DNA of 64,000 bases. Source: Flavobacteriales bacterium. Its GTDB lineage: Bacteria > Bacteroidota > Bacteroidia > JACJYZ01. Position numbers and translations under genes: made by a program. The notes beneath the pieces were generated by a model. The model did not search any database. It was not told where the DNA came from and saw only the letters and a program-made list of their open reading frames with translations. The stretch covers positions 186,001 through 250,000 of the forward strand of contig JACJYZ010000003.1 in NCBI GenBank assembly GCA_020635855.1, given 5' to 3'. Positions 25,695 through 34,241 of this stretch are shown here, one piece after another. Positions within the stretch are counted from its first letter, which is position 1; every line of letters begins with the position of its first letter.

Positions 25695-26303
25695 TCAAAG
25701 ATTCTTCAGCAGTTCCTGCACCTCTTTTGAAGAAGGACTGTATAGCAATGCCGTTTGCAGATACCCTTTCGCTTCCACGATTTTTCCCTGCGCAATCATC
25801 ACCCTCCCGAGCAATACGTTTGCATCATAATCGAAGGGGTAGAGGGCCAGCACTGCGGCGGTGTATTTGGATGCCTGCGAGAAATCCTTCCGCACATAAT
25901 AGATGTACCCGAGCCGGTAATTAGCTGTGGTATTCCGCGGGTCTATCTCCAGGATGGAGAGGTAGGTTTTGATCACATCGTCCCAGTTTTCCATGGCTGC
26001 CGTAGGGTACACATACCCGATGCGGGCTTCCACCGAAGTGGGAGATAATGTCTTGGCTTTCTTGTAGTGGTTTTGGGATTTCAGGTACTCACCCTGCATG
26101 TAGTACAACCAGCCGAGTCGCAGGTTCTGTGCATAGCTGCCTTCTGAATAAACCGCGTTGATGTCGGCGATGGCAGCTGCATATTCCTTGTTGCTTTCAT
26201 GTGCATAGCTGTTGGAAAAGGCATCGGCTTCGGTGGTGGTTTGCGCTTGTGTGCAAAGCGTGGCGAGCACAAGCAGCATGCAGGTCAGGATGTTGTTTTT
26301 CAT
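25695..26303 (-). CDS. Exported tetratricopeptide-repeat protein
   Basis: A 202-residue protein with a signal peptide (residues 1-20, ending CTQAQ) and four to five TPR-like units (for example LGWLYYMQGEYLKSQNHYKK, TANYRLGYIYYVRKDFSQAS, ANVLLGRVMIAQGKIVEAKG). Such periplasmic TPR proteins act as scaffolds. It is the last gene of the minus-strand operon that begins at the PqqD-like gene; 11 nt separate it from the TPR/outer-membrane protein gene. Confidence 0.8.
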   Translation of the reverse strand: MKNNILTCMLLVLATLCTQAQTTTEADAFSNSYAHESNKEYAAAIADINAVYSEGSYAQNLRLGWLYYMQGEYLKSQNHYKKAKTLSPTSVEARIGYVYPTAAMENWDDVIKTYLSILEIDPRNTTANYRLGYIYYVRKDFSQASKYTAAVLALYPFDYDANVLLGRVMIAQGKIVEAKGYLQTALLYSPSSKEVQELLKNL

Positions 26304-26314
26304 GGTCTCGGAGT

Positions 26315-27700
26315 TCAGAAACGAATAAGGGTTTGGAAGAAGAAATGTTCAAGTTGGTAATGGCGTTCACTCAGGATGTCAAAGACGGATTCATGCTGAT
26401 AACCGGCCCGGAGGCTCAGGTGATCATTGGCTTTCCACTGAGCGGAAAATCCCACCCGGTCAAGTCCGTCGTAGGCATTCAGCAGTTGTTGTCCGCCGAG
26501 CAGTGCCAAGGGATAATATCCCTTGTGTATGTAGAACAACTCACCATACAAATGGCTCGTGAGTTTGCCGGAGACAGAAGGTGCGATGTTCAGATGGCTT
26601 TCACCTGACAGGTACAGGTAGTTGATGTCTGCCCCGATCCACCAGTCGCTGCGGTCGCCCAATTCAAGAAATCCCGATACGCCGGCTTGCCACACATCGG
26701 TTTTAAAACGTTTCGTGTGTTTGGTTGTGTCGCCTTGCAATTCCACAAAATCATTCAATACCATCATGCCCTGGTGCAACACCACATGAATCGAGTCTGT
26801 GTGGCGCTCGGTGTAAGCAGGATATGTATAGGTCCGGTATCCGCCGGCATGTGGCCGAATGATCATTCCATTGCGTTTCCATTCCACGTTCAGTTCGCCG
26901 TACGCACCCTGTTCCTTGAAGTCGCCCTTGTATTCGTAGGACCGGAATATGGTACTCTCCCGCATGGCCGGTCCGCCCGGTCCGGGAACTTTTTGTGATA
27001 CATGAATGATGCGACCGCCCTCAAAATCCAGCATGCTTTCATATTGCACGAGGTGAAGACCACTGCCCAACGTAATTCCGTTGCGCAAGGCATATCTCAT
27101 GGTCGCGTAGTAATCGTGTTGTGTAAAATGTCCCCATACCTGGGTTTGTTTCGAATACATGTAACCGTGTTCCAGTTTCAATCCGGGTGCGAATTTATGT
27201 TGAAGGGAAATCCCTCCGTAGGTGATGTTGCCAGCGGTATCAGGCTGGTTTGAGATCTTGATGCCGCCGATCAGCGACAGCTGGTCCATGATGTGCTTTG
27301 GGTGGTAATAGATTTTGCGTTGGACGGAATCGGGGAGTGAGGTGTACATGTCGTGGGCGAGGCGTTCATCGCCCTGCATCCAGTAGCTCCAGAACAGGTA
27401 TTGCCTGGCGATGGAAGACGTGCTGTTGTTCTCCAGGGCATCGTTCAGGGCTTTGGCGGATTTTGAGTAGTCGCCCGAATAGTAGTAGGCAATGCCCAGT
27501 CGCAGGTTGAGATAGTAATAGTTAAACCCCTGTTCTTTTGCATCCTCTACGGTTCTGGCCAGGTCTTTCCATTGCGCATGTACATATTGCTGGTAGGTGG
27601 TGCTGTCGACCTGCCGGTAGGTCATTTGTGCAAAACCGCTTTGCGCCATCAATAGCAGGCAACATGCAATGCGTATGTACGGAGGGATCAGTCGATGCAT
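26315..27700 (-). CDS. TPR plus outer-membrane beta-barrel protein
   Basis: A 461-residue exported protein (signal peptide to about residue 24, ending SGFAQ). Residues ~30-135 hold TPR-like helices (LRLGIAYYYSGDYSKSAKAL). From about residue 150 the sequence alternates in amphipathic strands with aromatic ends and closes with FFQTLIRF, a typical outer-membrane barrel terminus. The layout resembles YaiO-type TPR-barrel proteins. It would be the outer-membrane component of the operon. The start overlaps the upstream transporter/peptidase gene by 13 nt. Confidence 0.75.
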   Translation of the reverse strand: MHRLIPPYIRIACCLLLMAQSGFAQMTYRQVDSTTYQQYVHAQWKDLARTVEDAKEQGFNYYYLNLRLGIAYYYSGDYSKSAKALNDALENNSTSSIARQYLFWSYWMQGDERLAHDMYTSLPDSVQRKIYYHPKHIMDQLSLIGGIKISNQPDTAGNITYGGISLQHKFAPGLKLEHGYMYSKQTQVWGHFTQHDYYATMRYALRNGITLGSGLHLVQYESMLDFEGGRIIHVSQKVPGPGGPAMRESTIFRSYEYKGDFKEQGAYGELNVEWKRNGMIIRPHAGGYRTYTYPAYTERHTDSIHVVLHQGMMVLNDFVELQGDTTKHTKRFKTDVWQAGVSGFLELGDRSDWWIGADINYLYLSGESHLNIAPSVSGKLTSHLYGELFYIHKGYYPLALLGGQQLLNAYDGLDRVGFSAQWKANDHLSLRAGYQHESVFDILSERHYQLEHFFFQTLIRF

Positions 27701-29871
27701 TGTGCGATGGTTTTCCGGGAATTCCGAATGAATTCTATTTGTTGTATGCGGTGGTTTTCAAGGGTAATGCGGGTGGTCATTGTTCCGTATACCCTGTTTC
27801 CCATTTCACCTTGGCACTGACTTTCAATCACCAGTTTTTTGGGGTGATGCCGGGTGTCCGCTTCTTCCTGCCTGCTTGTATAGGAAGCCCCGATGAAGTG
27901 GAAGAAGGGGGCTGTGAAGTCTTGCAGTATCCGCACCGGTGCGGCGAAGAAGGCATCGGTCATGAGGCGGTCGGTGACTTCCGCGCCGGGGTAATATCCC
28001 AGCAGCACCTTGTGGGCCCCCAGGTAGAATTGATGCAGCAGCGTATCCTTCTTTCCATAATAAGCGGTGAAGAAAAACAGGGTGCCGTTGTTGATGAAGT
28101 AGGCGGTGGCTCCGCTGGAGGTGCAGTAGAGGTACGTTTGGTTGAGTGCATTTGTAAATACCTCCCAGGTAACGGTTTTCGTTGTGCCGTTTTCTTCCGT
28201 CTCAAAGGTGAGTTTCTTCCCGGGTACCAGTCCGAAGGCATCCGCCAGCAGGGGTGTGGTATGTACGTTGCTTACCGTTTCACCTTCTGCAGGGATGTCA
28301 AATGCGTGGAAGGTGTATGCATCATCTTTTACCGTGAGGTAATATCCGATCGGGTAACGCATGGTGGCTGATCCGATGAAGGGTGTTGCCTGGATCTGAA
28401 AGTGGAGGTGTGGTTCGGGTGAGCGTCCGGAGCTGCCACAGTTCCCCAGCACATCCCCTTTGCGCACATAGTCACCTTCCTTCACTTTGATGGAATCTTT
28501 CCTGAAATGCGATAGTTTGCTATACAGATGGTCGGCATGTTTGATGACCACGGTATTGCCCCAGTTCTCCTGCACGTTCACCTCACCGGGGTCATTGTCA
28601 TCAATACCGTCCTGCACCTTCACCACCCAACCTGTTGCGGGTGCCACCACCGGAACATCAAAGCAATAAAAATCTGCATTGGTGAGTCCGGGTGCGCGGT
28701 AGGTGTTACCCATGTCATCACGGATGTCGAAATCCCAAGCATATTGCCAGTCTTCCTTGTGGGTGATGTTTCCGCCATGCCCTTGGGAAACCGTCCAATT
28801 GCCCATCACCGGTAGGGCGATATGAATATGGGTTTCCGCACGAAAACGTTCCTTGTTGTTGAAATGGCGGTAGTGGTTTTCTTCCGGGGAAAAAGTTTGC
28901 GCAGTGACCAGTTCGAGGCCGGATGTTTTGCTGCGCAGGAACATCGCACCCAGGAACAGCCACACCACGATGTTGAAGGGGAGCGAATACAGTGGCAGTT
29001 GATACGGGGTGAAGAGCGTGTGCAGGGCGCTGATGAGCAATGCACTCACGGGGATGGTGAAGGCCAGCAGCAGGAACGAACGTCTGGATGCCACGGTGAA
29101 AAAACCGCCGAGGGCCATGGCGGTCAATACGAAATTGAACCCGATGTAGGAATACACCAGCGGGGTGAAGTCGCCCTCCAGCCGTGCATAAAACAGATAG
29201 CCGATCAGGAAACCGTAGATTGAAAGCACGAAGGAAATGCGGGAAGAAATCAGGATGGCAATGGCCACGATCACCCCGGCCAGGTCGTTGTATTGAAAGA
29301 GGATGGCACCGAGTGAACGCAAGTAAAGTAAGATGGCATTGGCGCCGGGTAGGGATTGCAACGTCGATGTGGTGCCCGAGAACAACTCCGGAAAGTACAC
29401 GGCCAGCGAAATGGTTTCCTTTTCCTTCAGCACGAGGGATGTGAAATTGCCGGCGCCCAGGATCACGATCCAGATGGCAACGAGGAACGGGATGCTCAGG
29501 AACGGCAGGTTCTTTTTTCCAAGGGCTGAAGCAAACCACAGGGTGAGGAAAAAGGTGAGCATGGCGGTGATCACCAGCAGCACCAGGTAGGGCAGGGAAA
29601 AATCGTAGAACACACCCAAGGCCAATCCCACCAAAACTTCATTGTAGGTGTAGGTGCCGTCGCGTACCAGCTCACGATTGAAGTTGAACAGGATGGCGGT
29701 GACCTGCCCGATAAGCACGGCCAGTAAGGCGCTGCACCCGGCGTTCAGGTCGAAGAAGGAAACCAGGATCAGCAGCCCCGCCAGCACACGGCTTTTGGAG
29801 AAGAAGACCTGGGAGAAGCTGTGCAGCAGACCTTCCCCGATCAATGTTATGTGAGCCTCCCGTTTGAACAT
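27688..29871 (-). CDS. Urea transporter-like channel fused to M23 metallopeptidase
   Basis: A 727-residue two-part protein. Residues ~1-310 form ten or so membrane segments of the urea-transporter (UT) fold, with the two-fold repeat visible as TYTYNEVLVGLALGVF and PLVYSYIGFNFVLTAMALG. Residues ~365-550 form an M23 (LytM-type) peptidase domain with apparently intact zinc ligands: His and Asp around NITHKEDWQYAWDFDI, then LSHFRKDS and the HLHFQI motif. A further ~170 residues follow with beta-rich content. The peptidase domain would face the periplasm. M23 enzymes cut glycine- or DAP-containing peptides, so the protein may combine small-solute passage with peptide or cell-wall cleavage. Its start codon directly follows the decarboxylase stop. 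Confidence 0.85.
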   Translation of the reverse strand: MFKREAHITLIGEGLLHSFSQVFFSKSRVLAGLLILVSFFDLNAGCSALLAVLIGQVTAILFNFNRELVRDGTYTYNEVLVGLALGVFYDFSLPYLVLLVITAMLTFFLTLWFASALGKKNLPFLSIPFLVAIWIVILGAGNFTSLVLKEKETISLAVYFPELFSGTTSTLQSLPGANAILLYLRSLGAILFQYNDLAGVIVAIAILISSRISFVLSIYGFLIGYLFYARLEGDFTPLVYSYIGFNFVLTAMALGGFFTVASRRSFLLLAFTIPVSALLISALHTLFTPYQLPLYSLPFNIVVWLFLGAMFLRSKTSGLELVTAQTFSPEENHYRHFNNKERFRAETHIHIALPVMGNWTVSQGHGGNITHKEDWQYAWDFDIRDDMGNTYRAPGLTNADFYCFDVPVVAPATGWVVKVQDGIDDNDPGEVNVQENWGNTVVIKHADHLYSKLSHFRKDSIKVKEGDYVRKGDVLGNCGSSGRSPEPHLHFQIQATPFIGSATMRYPIGYYLTVKDDAYTFHAFDIPAEGETVSNVHTTPLLADAFGLVPGKKLTFETEENGTTKTVTWEVFTNALNQTYLYCTSSGATAYFINNGTLFFFTAYYGKKDTLLHQFYLGAHKVLLGYYPGAEVTDRLMTDAFFAAPVRILQDFTAPFFHFIGASYTSRQEEADTRHHPKKLVIESQCQGEMGNRVYGTMTTRITLENHRIQQIEFIRNSRKTIAQCID

Positions 29872-31230
29872 TTACAACTTGAATGCACGCAGGTATTCCG
29901 GTACCACTTCATCCTGCTCCAGTGTCGCAAGTTCTTCACGTTTCTTGATGACGTGTACCTCCCCGTTCGGCGCGATCATAACGACCGCCGGGCGCAAGGT
30001 AATAAACTGCATCGACTGGGTGATGTTGTAGGCGCCCACATGGTGCACCACCACATGGTCACCGGCTTTCAGCGGGGGCAGCGAAACGTTTTCGCGCACC
30101 ACGTCGATGTTCATGCAAAGCGGGCCGTACAGTACGCAGTCTTCGGTGTGTTGCCCGAACTCCTGGGCCGGACTCACCTTGTGGTCATACCAGAAAGAGG
30201 TGAACATCACGTTCACGCCGAAGTCCAGGATGGTGGCGCGCCTACCGTCCGACAAGCGCTTGTTGGAGATCACGCTGCCGAGCAGGTAACCGGCATCGTC
30301 AACCAGGGCCCTTCCTGTTTCGAGGTAGAGGTAGGGGAGGGCGTCGGTGTCGAAACCGGCATTGAGCAAGGCGGATGTGATGGCTTCCGCGTACTGACTG
30401 ATCTCAGGAACCGTATCGGCGCCGAGCTGGTATGATCCTTTGAGCGTGTTTTTGGAAGCGAAGCCGCCGCCCATGTCGATGTAGGTCACCTGGTGTTTGT
30501 ACCGGCGTTTGATGCTGAGGGCGAGGTCGGCCATTTTGGTAGCGGCGATGCCATAGGCGCTGGCCACCATCATGTAGGTGCCGATGTGGCAGTGGAGCCC
30601 GACCAGTTCCAGTTTGCCGGCAGCCATGATCTTGTTCACGGCATCCCATGCCTGTCCGTTCTCATAATTGAAACCGAAACGGTCCCACATGGGGTAGATG
30701 CCGGTGTCCATGTTCACGCGGATGGCTACACGGGGTTTGCGTTTGAGGTTACCGGCCAGTTCGGTCAGCCGGTAAAGTTCATCCAGGTGATCAATGTGGA
30801 TGGGTGAGTCGTTTTTGATGGCCAGTTGGAGATCCTCGTCGGTTTTATCCGGACCGTTGAACAGGATCTTGTCACCGGGCACGCCGTTCTTCAGTGCCTT
30901 CTCATATTCGAACCGGGATACCACCTCTGCCCATGACCCTTCCTGGTGAAACACGTCGCAGACCGCGTTCAGGTAGTTGGTTTTGTATGACCATGCGAAC
31001 TGCACTTTCGGGTAACGCGTTTTGAAAATGCGTTTGGCCTGGCGGTAGTTCTCGCGGATCTTCCGCTCGGATAACACGAACAGCGGCGAGCCGTATTTCT
31101 CAATCAGGTCTTTGACCGCCTGTCCGTCTATGTGGGTAACGGGTGCATACTCCGTGCGGGTGCCGAACTTGTTCATCATGCCGGTATTCAACGGTTTGAT
31201 GATCGGTCTTTCGTAGGCTTTCTTTTCCAT
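29872..31230 (-). CDS. Fold-type III PLP decarboxylase (DAP/ornithine decarboxylase-like)
   Basis: A 452-residue alanine-racemase-fold enzyme. The PLP lysine lies in FAWSYKTNYLNAV near residue 83; the phosphate-binding glycines are in YIDMGGGFASKN; the substrate arginine/glutamate segment is YLYLETGRALVDDAG. A cysteine-containing stretch CVLYGPLCMNIDVV corresponds to the second active-site region. Diaminopimelate, ornithine and carboxynorspermidine decarboxylases belong to this group. In this operon it more likely modifies the product of the ATP-grasp enzyme than serves lysine synthesis; that is inference. Nine nt separate it from the ATP-grasp gene. Confidence 0.82.
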   Translation of the reverse strand: MEKKAYERPIIKPLNTGMMNKFGTRTEYAPVTHIDGQAVKDLIEKYGSPLFVLSERKIRENYRQAKRIFKTRYPKVQFAWSYKTNYLNAVCDVFHQEGSWAEVVSRFEYEKALKNGVPGDKILFNGPDKTDEDLQLAIKNDSPIHIDHLDELYRLTELAGNLKRKPRVAIRVNMDTGIYPMWDRFGFNYENGQAWDAVNKIMAAGKLELVGLHCHIGTYMMVASAYGIAATKMADLALSIKRRYKHQVTYIDMGGGFASKNTLKGSYQLGADTVPEISQYAEAITSALLNAGFDTDALPYLYLETGRALVDDAGYLLGSVISNKRLSDGRRATILDFGVNVMFTSFWYDHKVSPAQEFGQHTEDCVLYGPLCMNIDVVRENVSLPPLKAGDHVVVHHVGAYNITQSMQFITLRPAVVMIAPNGEVHVIKKREELATLEQDEVVPEYLRAFKL

Positions 31231-31239
31231 GTTGCTTGC

Positions 31240-32289
31240 TTATAATTCTCCGATGGTTGAGATCTGTTCGAATTCTTTCATGTTCACGATCATATCGTAG
31301 GAATAGCGGATGAACATCTTACCCGCTTCATAGGTGTCGAAGGGTTTCACATCCTTTCCCATGGTGAGGTTCACGAGGCTTTCCACCTGGTTCTGGCCGC
31401 ATCCCACCGTGAGGTAACACCAGGCGGGGAAGCGTGGGTTGATCTCGATGAGAAAATATTCGTCATCGGTGGTTTTCATGAATTCCAGTTCGAAAGGTCC
31501 TTTCCATTGGGTGGCTTTCACAAGGCGGCGGGTTACTTTGATGAGTTCATCGTCATCCAGGGAAACGCCGGCCCATGCTTTTCCTTTGTCGGTGATGTAC
31601 AGTTTGCGCATCGGCACAGCGCCTAAGGTTCGTCCGGTGCCATCGCCGATGCCGCACACATTCACTTCCGATCCGTGTACGTATTGCTGCACCAGCACGG
31701 GGAGCCCCCACTGTGCATGGATCTTGTTGAAGTGCTGCATGGCCTGGTCGTTGGTGTAGGCCACCTTGGCATCGTAGAACTTGCCTTTGACCACCAGGGG
31801 AAATCCCAGCTCATCGGCAGCGGAGGGAATCTCGGCGGTGCTGAAGATCATTTTGGCAACCGGTACGTTCAGGTCGTGGGTCTCACCGTATTTGTAAAGG
31901 TTCACTTTATGTCGGGCCTCGAACTGTTCAAGCGTGGGCAGGCACATGCGGATGTTGAGGTCTTCTTCCAGTTGTTTCTGGATGGAGATGAAGTTGAACA
32001 GCTCCGCGTCGAAATTCGGAAACAGCATGTCGATCTTCTCATGCGATTGAATGTAGCGGAACCGTTCCATCAACACCTGTTGTCCGGCTGAGGGGTAAGG
32101 GACCTGGTAGGTTTTGTCCACCAGTTCGTGCATGTAGATCCCAGGTTCAAGCGACTCGTATGACAAACCGATGATGCGCACATCAAAGCTGGTGGCTTCG
32201 CGCAGGGCCCGTATCACCGCCAGCCCGGGGCCCGGACTGTCAATGGCGTTGAGGCCTGTGACCGCGATGGTATAACTGGGTTTCGACAT
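31240..32289 (-). CDS. ATP-grasp ligase, carbamoyl-phosphate-synthase-like
   Basis: A 349-residue ATP-grasp enzyme. An N-terminal Rossmann-like pre-domain (YTIAVTGLNAIDSPGPGLAV) is followed by the ATP-binding portion (GFPLVVKGKFYDAKVAY, lysine near 180; VLVQQYVHGSEVNVCGIG) and the metal-binding end (EFMKTTDDEYFLIEINPRFP). ATP-grasp enzymes activate a carboxylate as acyl phosphate and join it to an amine, thiol or hydroxyl. The product is unknown. Being 2 nt downstream of a PqqD-like gene suggests that the substrate could be a peptide or a carrier-bound amino acid. Confidence 0.85.
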   Translation of the reverse strand: MSKPSYTIAVTGLNAIDSPGPGLAVIRALREATSFDVRIIGLSYESLEPGIYMHELVDKTYQVPYPSAGQQVLMERFRYIQSHEKIDMLFPNFDAELFNFISIQKQLEEDLNIRMCLPTLEQFEARHKVNLYKYGETHDLNVPVAKMIFSTAEIPSAADELGFPLVVKGKFYDAKVAYTNDQAMQHFNKIHAQWGLPVLVQQYVHGSEVNVCGIGDGTGRTLGAVPMRKLYITDKGKAWAGVSLDDDELIKVTRRLVKATQWKGPFELEFMKTTDDEYFLIEINPRFPAWCYLTVGCGQNQVESLVNLTMGKDVKPFDTYEAGKMFIRYSYDMIVNMKEFEQISTIGEL

Positions 32290-32291
32290 AT

Positions 32292-32531
32292 CTATTCTGT
32301 GAGTTTGTAATTCTTCAGCATGGCCTGGAAATCGTAGAGGTCTTTTTCAACCGTGGCCTGGTCGACCATGTAGCCGTCTGTGACCTTGCGGATGATCTCT
32401 TCCTCTTTCTTTCCTTCCTGCAGCAGTTGCAGGATGAACTGACCGATCGGATTCACCGAATAGGAATCACCCGTAGAGGGGTTGAAGAGGAAGCCGGAGT
32501 CGCTGACGGCAATGTTCTTTCTCAGTTTCAT
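32292..32531 (-). CDS. PqqD-family protein (RiPP recognition element-like)
   Basis: A 79-residue winged-helix-like protein with the PqqD pattern: an N-terminal strand-hairpin (KNIAVSDSGFLFNPSTGDSY), NPIGQFILQLLQEGK, and a C-terminal DLYDFQAMLKNYKL helix. PqqD and its relatives bind leader peptides of ribosomally made products and hand them to maturation enzymes. It is the first gene of a tight six-gene operon. No precursor peptide gene was found beside it. Confidence 0.8.
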   Translation of the reverse strand: MKLRKNIAVSDSGFLFNPSTGDSYSVNPIGQFILQLLQEGKKEEEIIRKVTDGYMVDQATVEKDLYDFQAMLKNYKLTE

Positions 32532-32601
32532 GATAAGATGTTTATGTTCAACTTACACATCCGTTTTTCTGGATGGTACAGGTATCTGAAAGCTGTTACC
32601 T

Positions 32602-32667
32602 TGCCACCAAGGCACTAAGAATGAGTTGGGTTTCTTAACACCTTCGTGTCTTGGTGCCTTTGTGGCA
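32602..32667. repeat. Imperfect inverted repeat (TGCCACCAAGGCACTAAG type)
   Basis: The 18-nt arm at 32602-32619 matches the reverse complement of 32650-32667 at 16 of 18 positions. It resembles short palindromic intergenic repeats common in many genomes. It lies in the 272-nt gap upstream of the PqqD-like gene; otherwise that gap shows nothing recognisable. Confidence 0.6.
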
Positions 32668-32803
32668 TCTGTATATTGAAAAGGTTTTTTCACTGGAAAA
32701 GCCACCTTCCGGTGAAATATAAACCCATTACAAACATAACGGTGCCGGGAAGCGCATCATTTACACGATTCCGGCGATGTTGTGTATAATTCGGTGAGAA
32801 CGG

Positions 32804-33391
32804 TCAGCCCGCGATGATCTCTTCCAGCGGGGTCAGCGGCGGATCCACAAGTTCCCTGAACTGTGACACGGTGTACCCTGTGGTTTTCTTGAACTGGTTG
32901 CTGAGGTATTGCACGCTGCTGTACCCGAGCACGTATGAAATCTCGCTGAGCGTATAGTCGCTGTGGATCAGCATTTGTTTGGCCTTTTCGATTTTCAGCA
33001 GGATGATGTACTTCTCCAGTGTAAGTCCGGTGTTGGAGGAAAATGCCTTGCTGATGCGCTCGTAGGGAAGCTGCACCCTTTCGCTGATGTAGTCGGAATT
33101 GCGGATCAGTCCGTTCGTGTTGTTGGCGTAGTGGATCAGTTCGATGGCTGCGATCTTGGTCTTCTCCACGATCTCCTCTTCCGGATCGCGCACCACATGA
33201 AATCCGATGGACTCGAAATGCTGTTCAATGGCCGCTCGGTTGATCACCTCCGTATCAAATGTAAGTGTGGCTTCACCCAGGAACACCTGGTTTACTGCCA
33301 CCCCGTCTACATGTTTGAAATGCAGATCCACCAACCGGATACAGCTTTTGGAAAGCATGTTGCGGAGGATGAATTTCTTGGTCTCGGTCAT
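32804..33391 (-). CDS. AraC-family regulator with HMA-like N-terminal domain
   Basis: A 195-residue regulator. Residues ~15-68 show the beta-alpha-beta-beta-alpha-beta pattern of heavy-metal-associated (HMA) domains (VDGVAVNQVFLGEATLTFD, then INRAAIEQHFESIGFHVV), but the metal-binding CxxC is absent. The C-terminal ~100 residues are an AraC DNA-binding domain (LSEISYVLGYSSVQYLSNQF then KKTTGYTVSQFREL). Relatives regulate metal or stress genes. Ligand unknown; the loss of both cysteines argues against classical copper binding. Confidence 0.82.
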   Translation of the reverse strand: MTETKKFILRNMLSKSCIRLVDLHFKHVDGVAVNQVFLGEATLTFDTEVINRAAIEQHFESIGFHVVRDPEEEIVEKTKIAAIELIHYANNTNGLIRNSDYISERVQLPYERISKAFSSNTGLTLEKYIILLKIEKAKQMLIHSDYTLSEISYVLGYSSVQYLSNQFKKTTGYTVSQFRELVDPPLTPLEEIIAG

Positions 33392-33437
33392 TTCAGGTAC
33401 GGATGCAAAGGCTAAGATGCAAATTTTGAGTGAGGGT

Positions 33438-34241
33438 TCATTCTACGGAAAAATCGAAATAAGTATTCGGGTGAGGTTCATTTTTCAGCAGGAAGTGCCA
33501 CCATTCCCCGCGGTAGGCAATGAAGCCGTGTTTTTCCATTGTCTCTTTCAGCAATTGTCTGTGCTCTTTCTGGCGTGATGTGATCACGGCACTGTTACCT
33601 GCGATCGGACCGAAGTGATCAAAGCTGCAACCCATATCGGTTTCTTCGCCGGCGTGTGCCCCGTCCTGATAAATAAGGGTCAGGTCGATGGCGCTGCCTC
33701 GTGTATGCCCGGATGAATCGGCGATATATCCTTTACGGAACAGGCTTATCTTTTGTATGTCCGGATAGTATGCTGCTTTCATGCGTTGGTCCTGCATGTC
33801 TTTGCTCCACCGCACGAAGTGGTCTGCCGCGCGTTGCGGGCGGTAGGCGTCGAAGATCTTCAGGCCGTATCCGTTTCCGTTCAGTTCGGTTTGTACCGCT
33901 TTGAGTGCATGGATGGCTTCGTTCGTCAGAATCGCTCTTGGTGCCATGTATCCGTCAATTGTATCTCCGATGAAATTGTTCTCCGAGCAGTAGCGGATGT
34001 CTTCAGCGATGCCTGGAATGCTGTCGCGCACATAGGCAAAACCTTCGGGCAGGTGATGGGAGGATGTATCCGAGGATATATCTGCGACGGTATCGGGAAC
34101 GCTAATGGCAACGGTATCGGGTGCAGATATCTGTGCCGGTTGTATGTGCGGATGATCGGGCGCGTGGGTGCATGCACCCGTGAGCAGGAGGAAAAACATC
34201 CGCCTGTGTAAAAAGCGGTGAAATGGATTCAGACCTTCCAT
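33438..34241 (-). CDS. M15 family D-alanyl-D-alanine dipeptidase (VanX/DdpX-like) lipoprotein
   Basis: A 267-residue protein with an N-terminal hydrophobic segment and lipobox LTGAC (Cys near residue 24), so it is probably a lipoprotein. The catalytic domain has VanX zinc motifs: SGHTRGSAIDLTLI (His, Asp) and GEWWHF (Glu, His), plus the substrate arginine in FDAYRPQRAADHF. It hydrolyses D-Ala-D-Ala to free D-alanine, probably during wall recycling. Between lipobox and domain is a linker of imperfect PDTVA units. Its start overlaps the end of the next gene by 13 nt. Confidence 0.88.
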   Translation of the reverse strand: MEGLNPFHRFLHRRMFFLLLTGACTHAPDHPHIQPAQISAPDTVAISVPDTVADISSDTSSHHLPEGFAYVRDSIPGIAEDIRYCSENNFIGDTIDGYMAPRAILTNEAIHALKAVQTELNGNGYGLKIFDAYRPQRAADHFVRWSKDMQDQRMKAAYYPDIQKISLFRKGYIADSSGHTRGSAIDLTLIYQDGAHAGEETDMGCSFDHFGPIAGNSAVITSRQKEHRQLLKETMEKHGFIAYRGEWWHFLLKNEPHPNTYFDFSVE

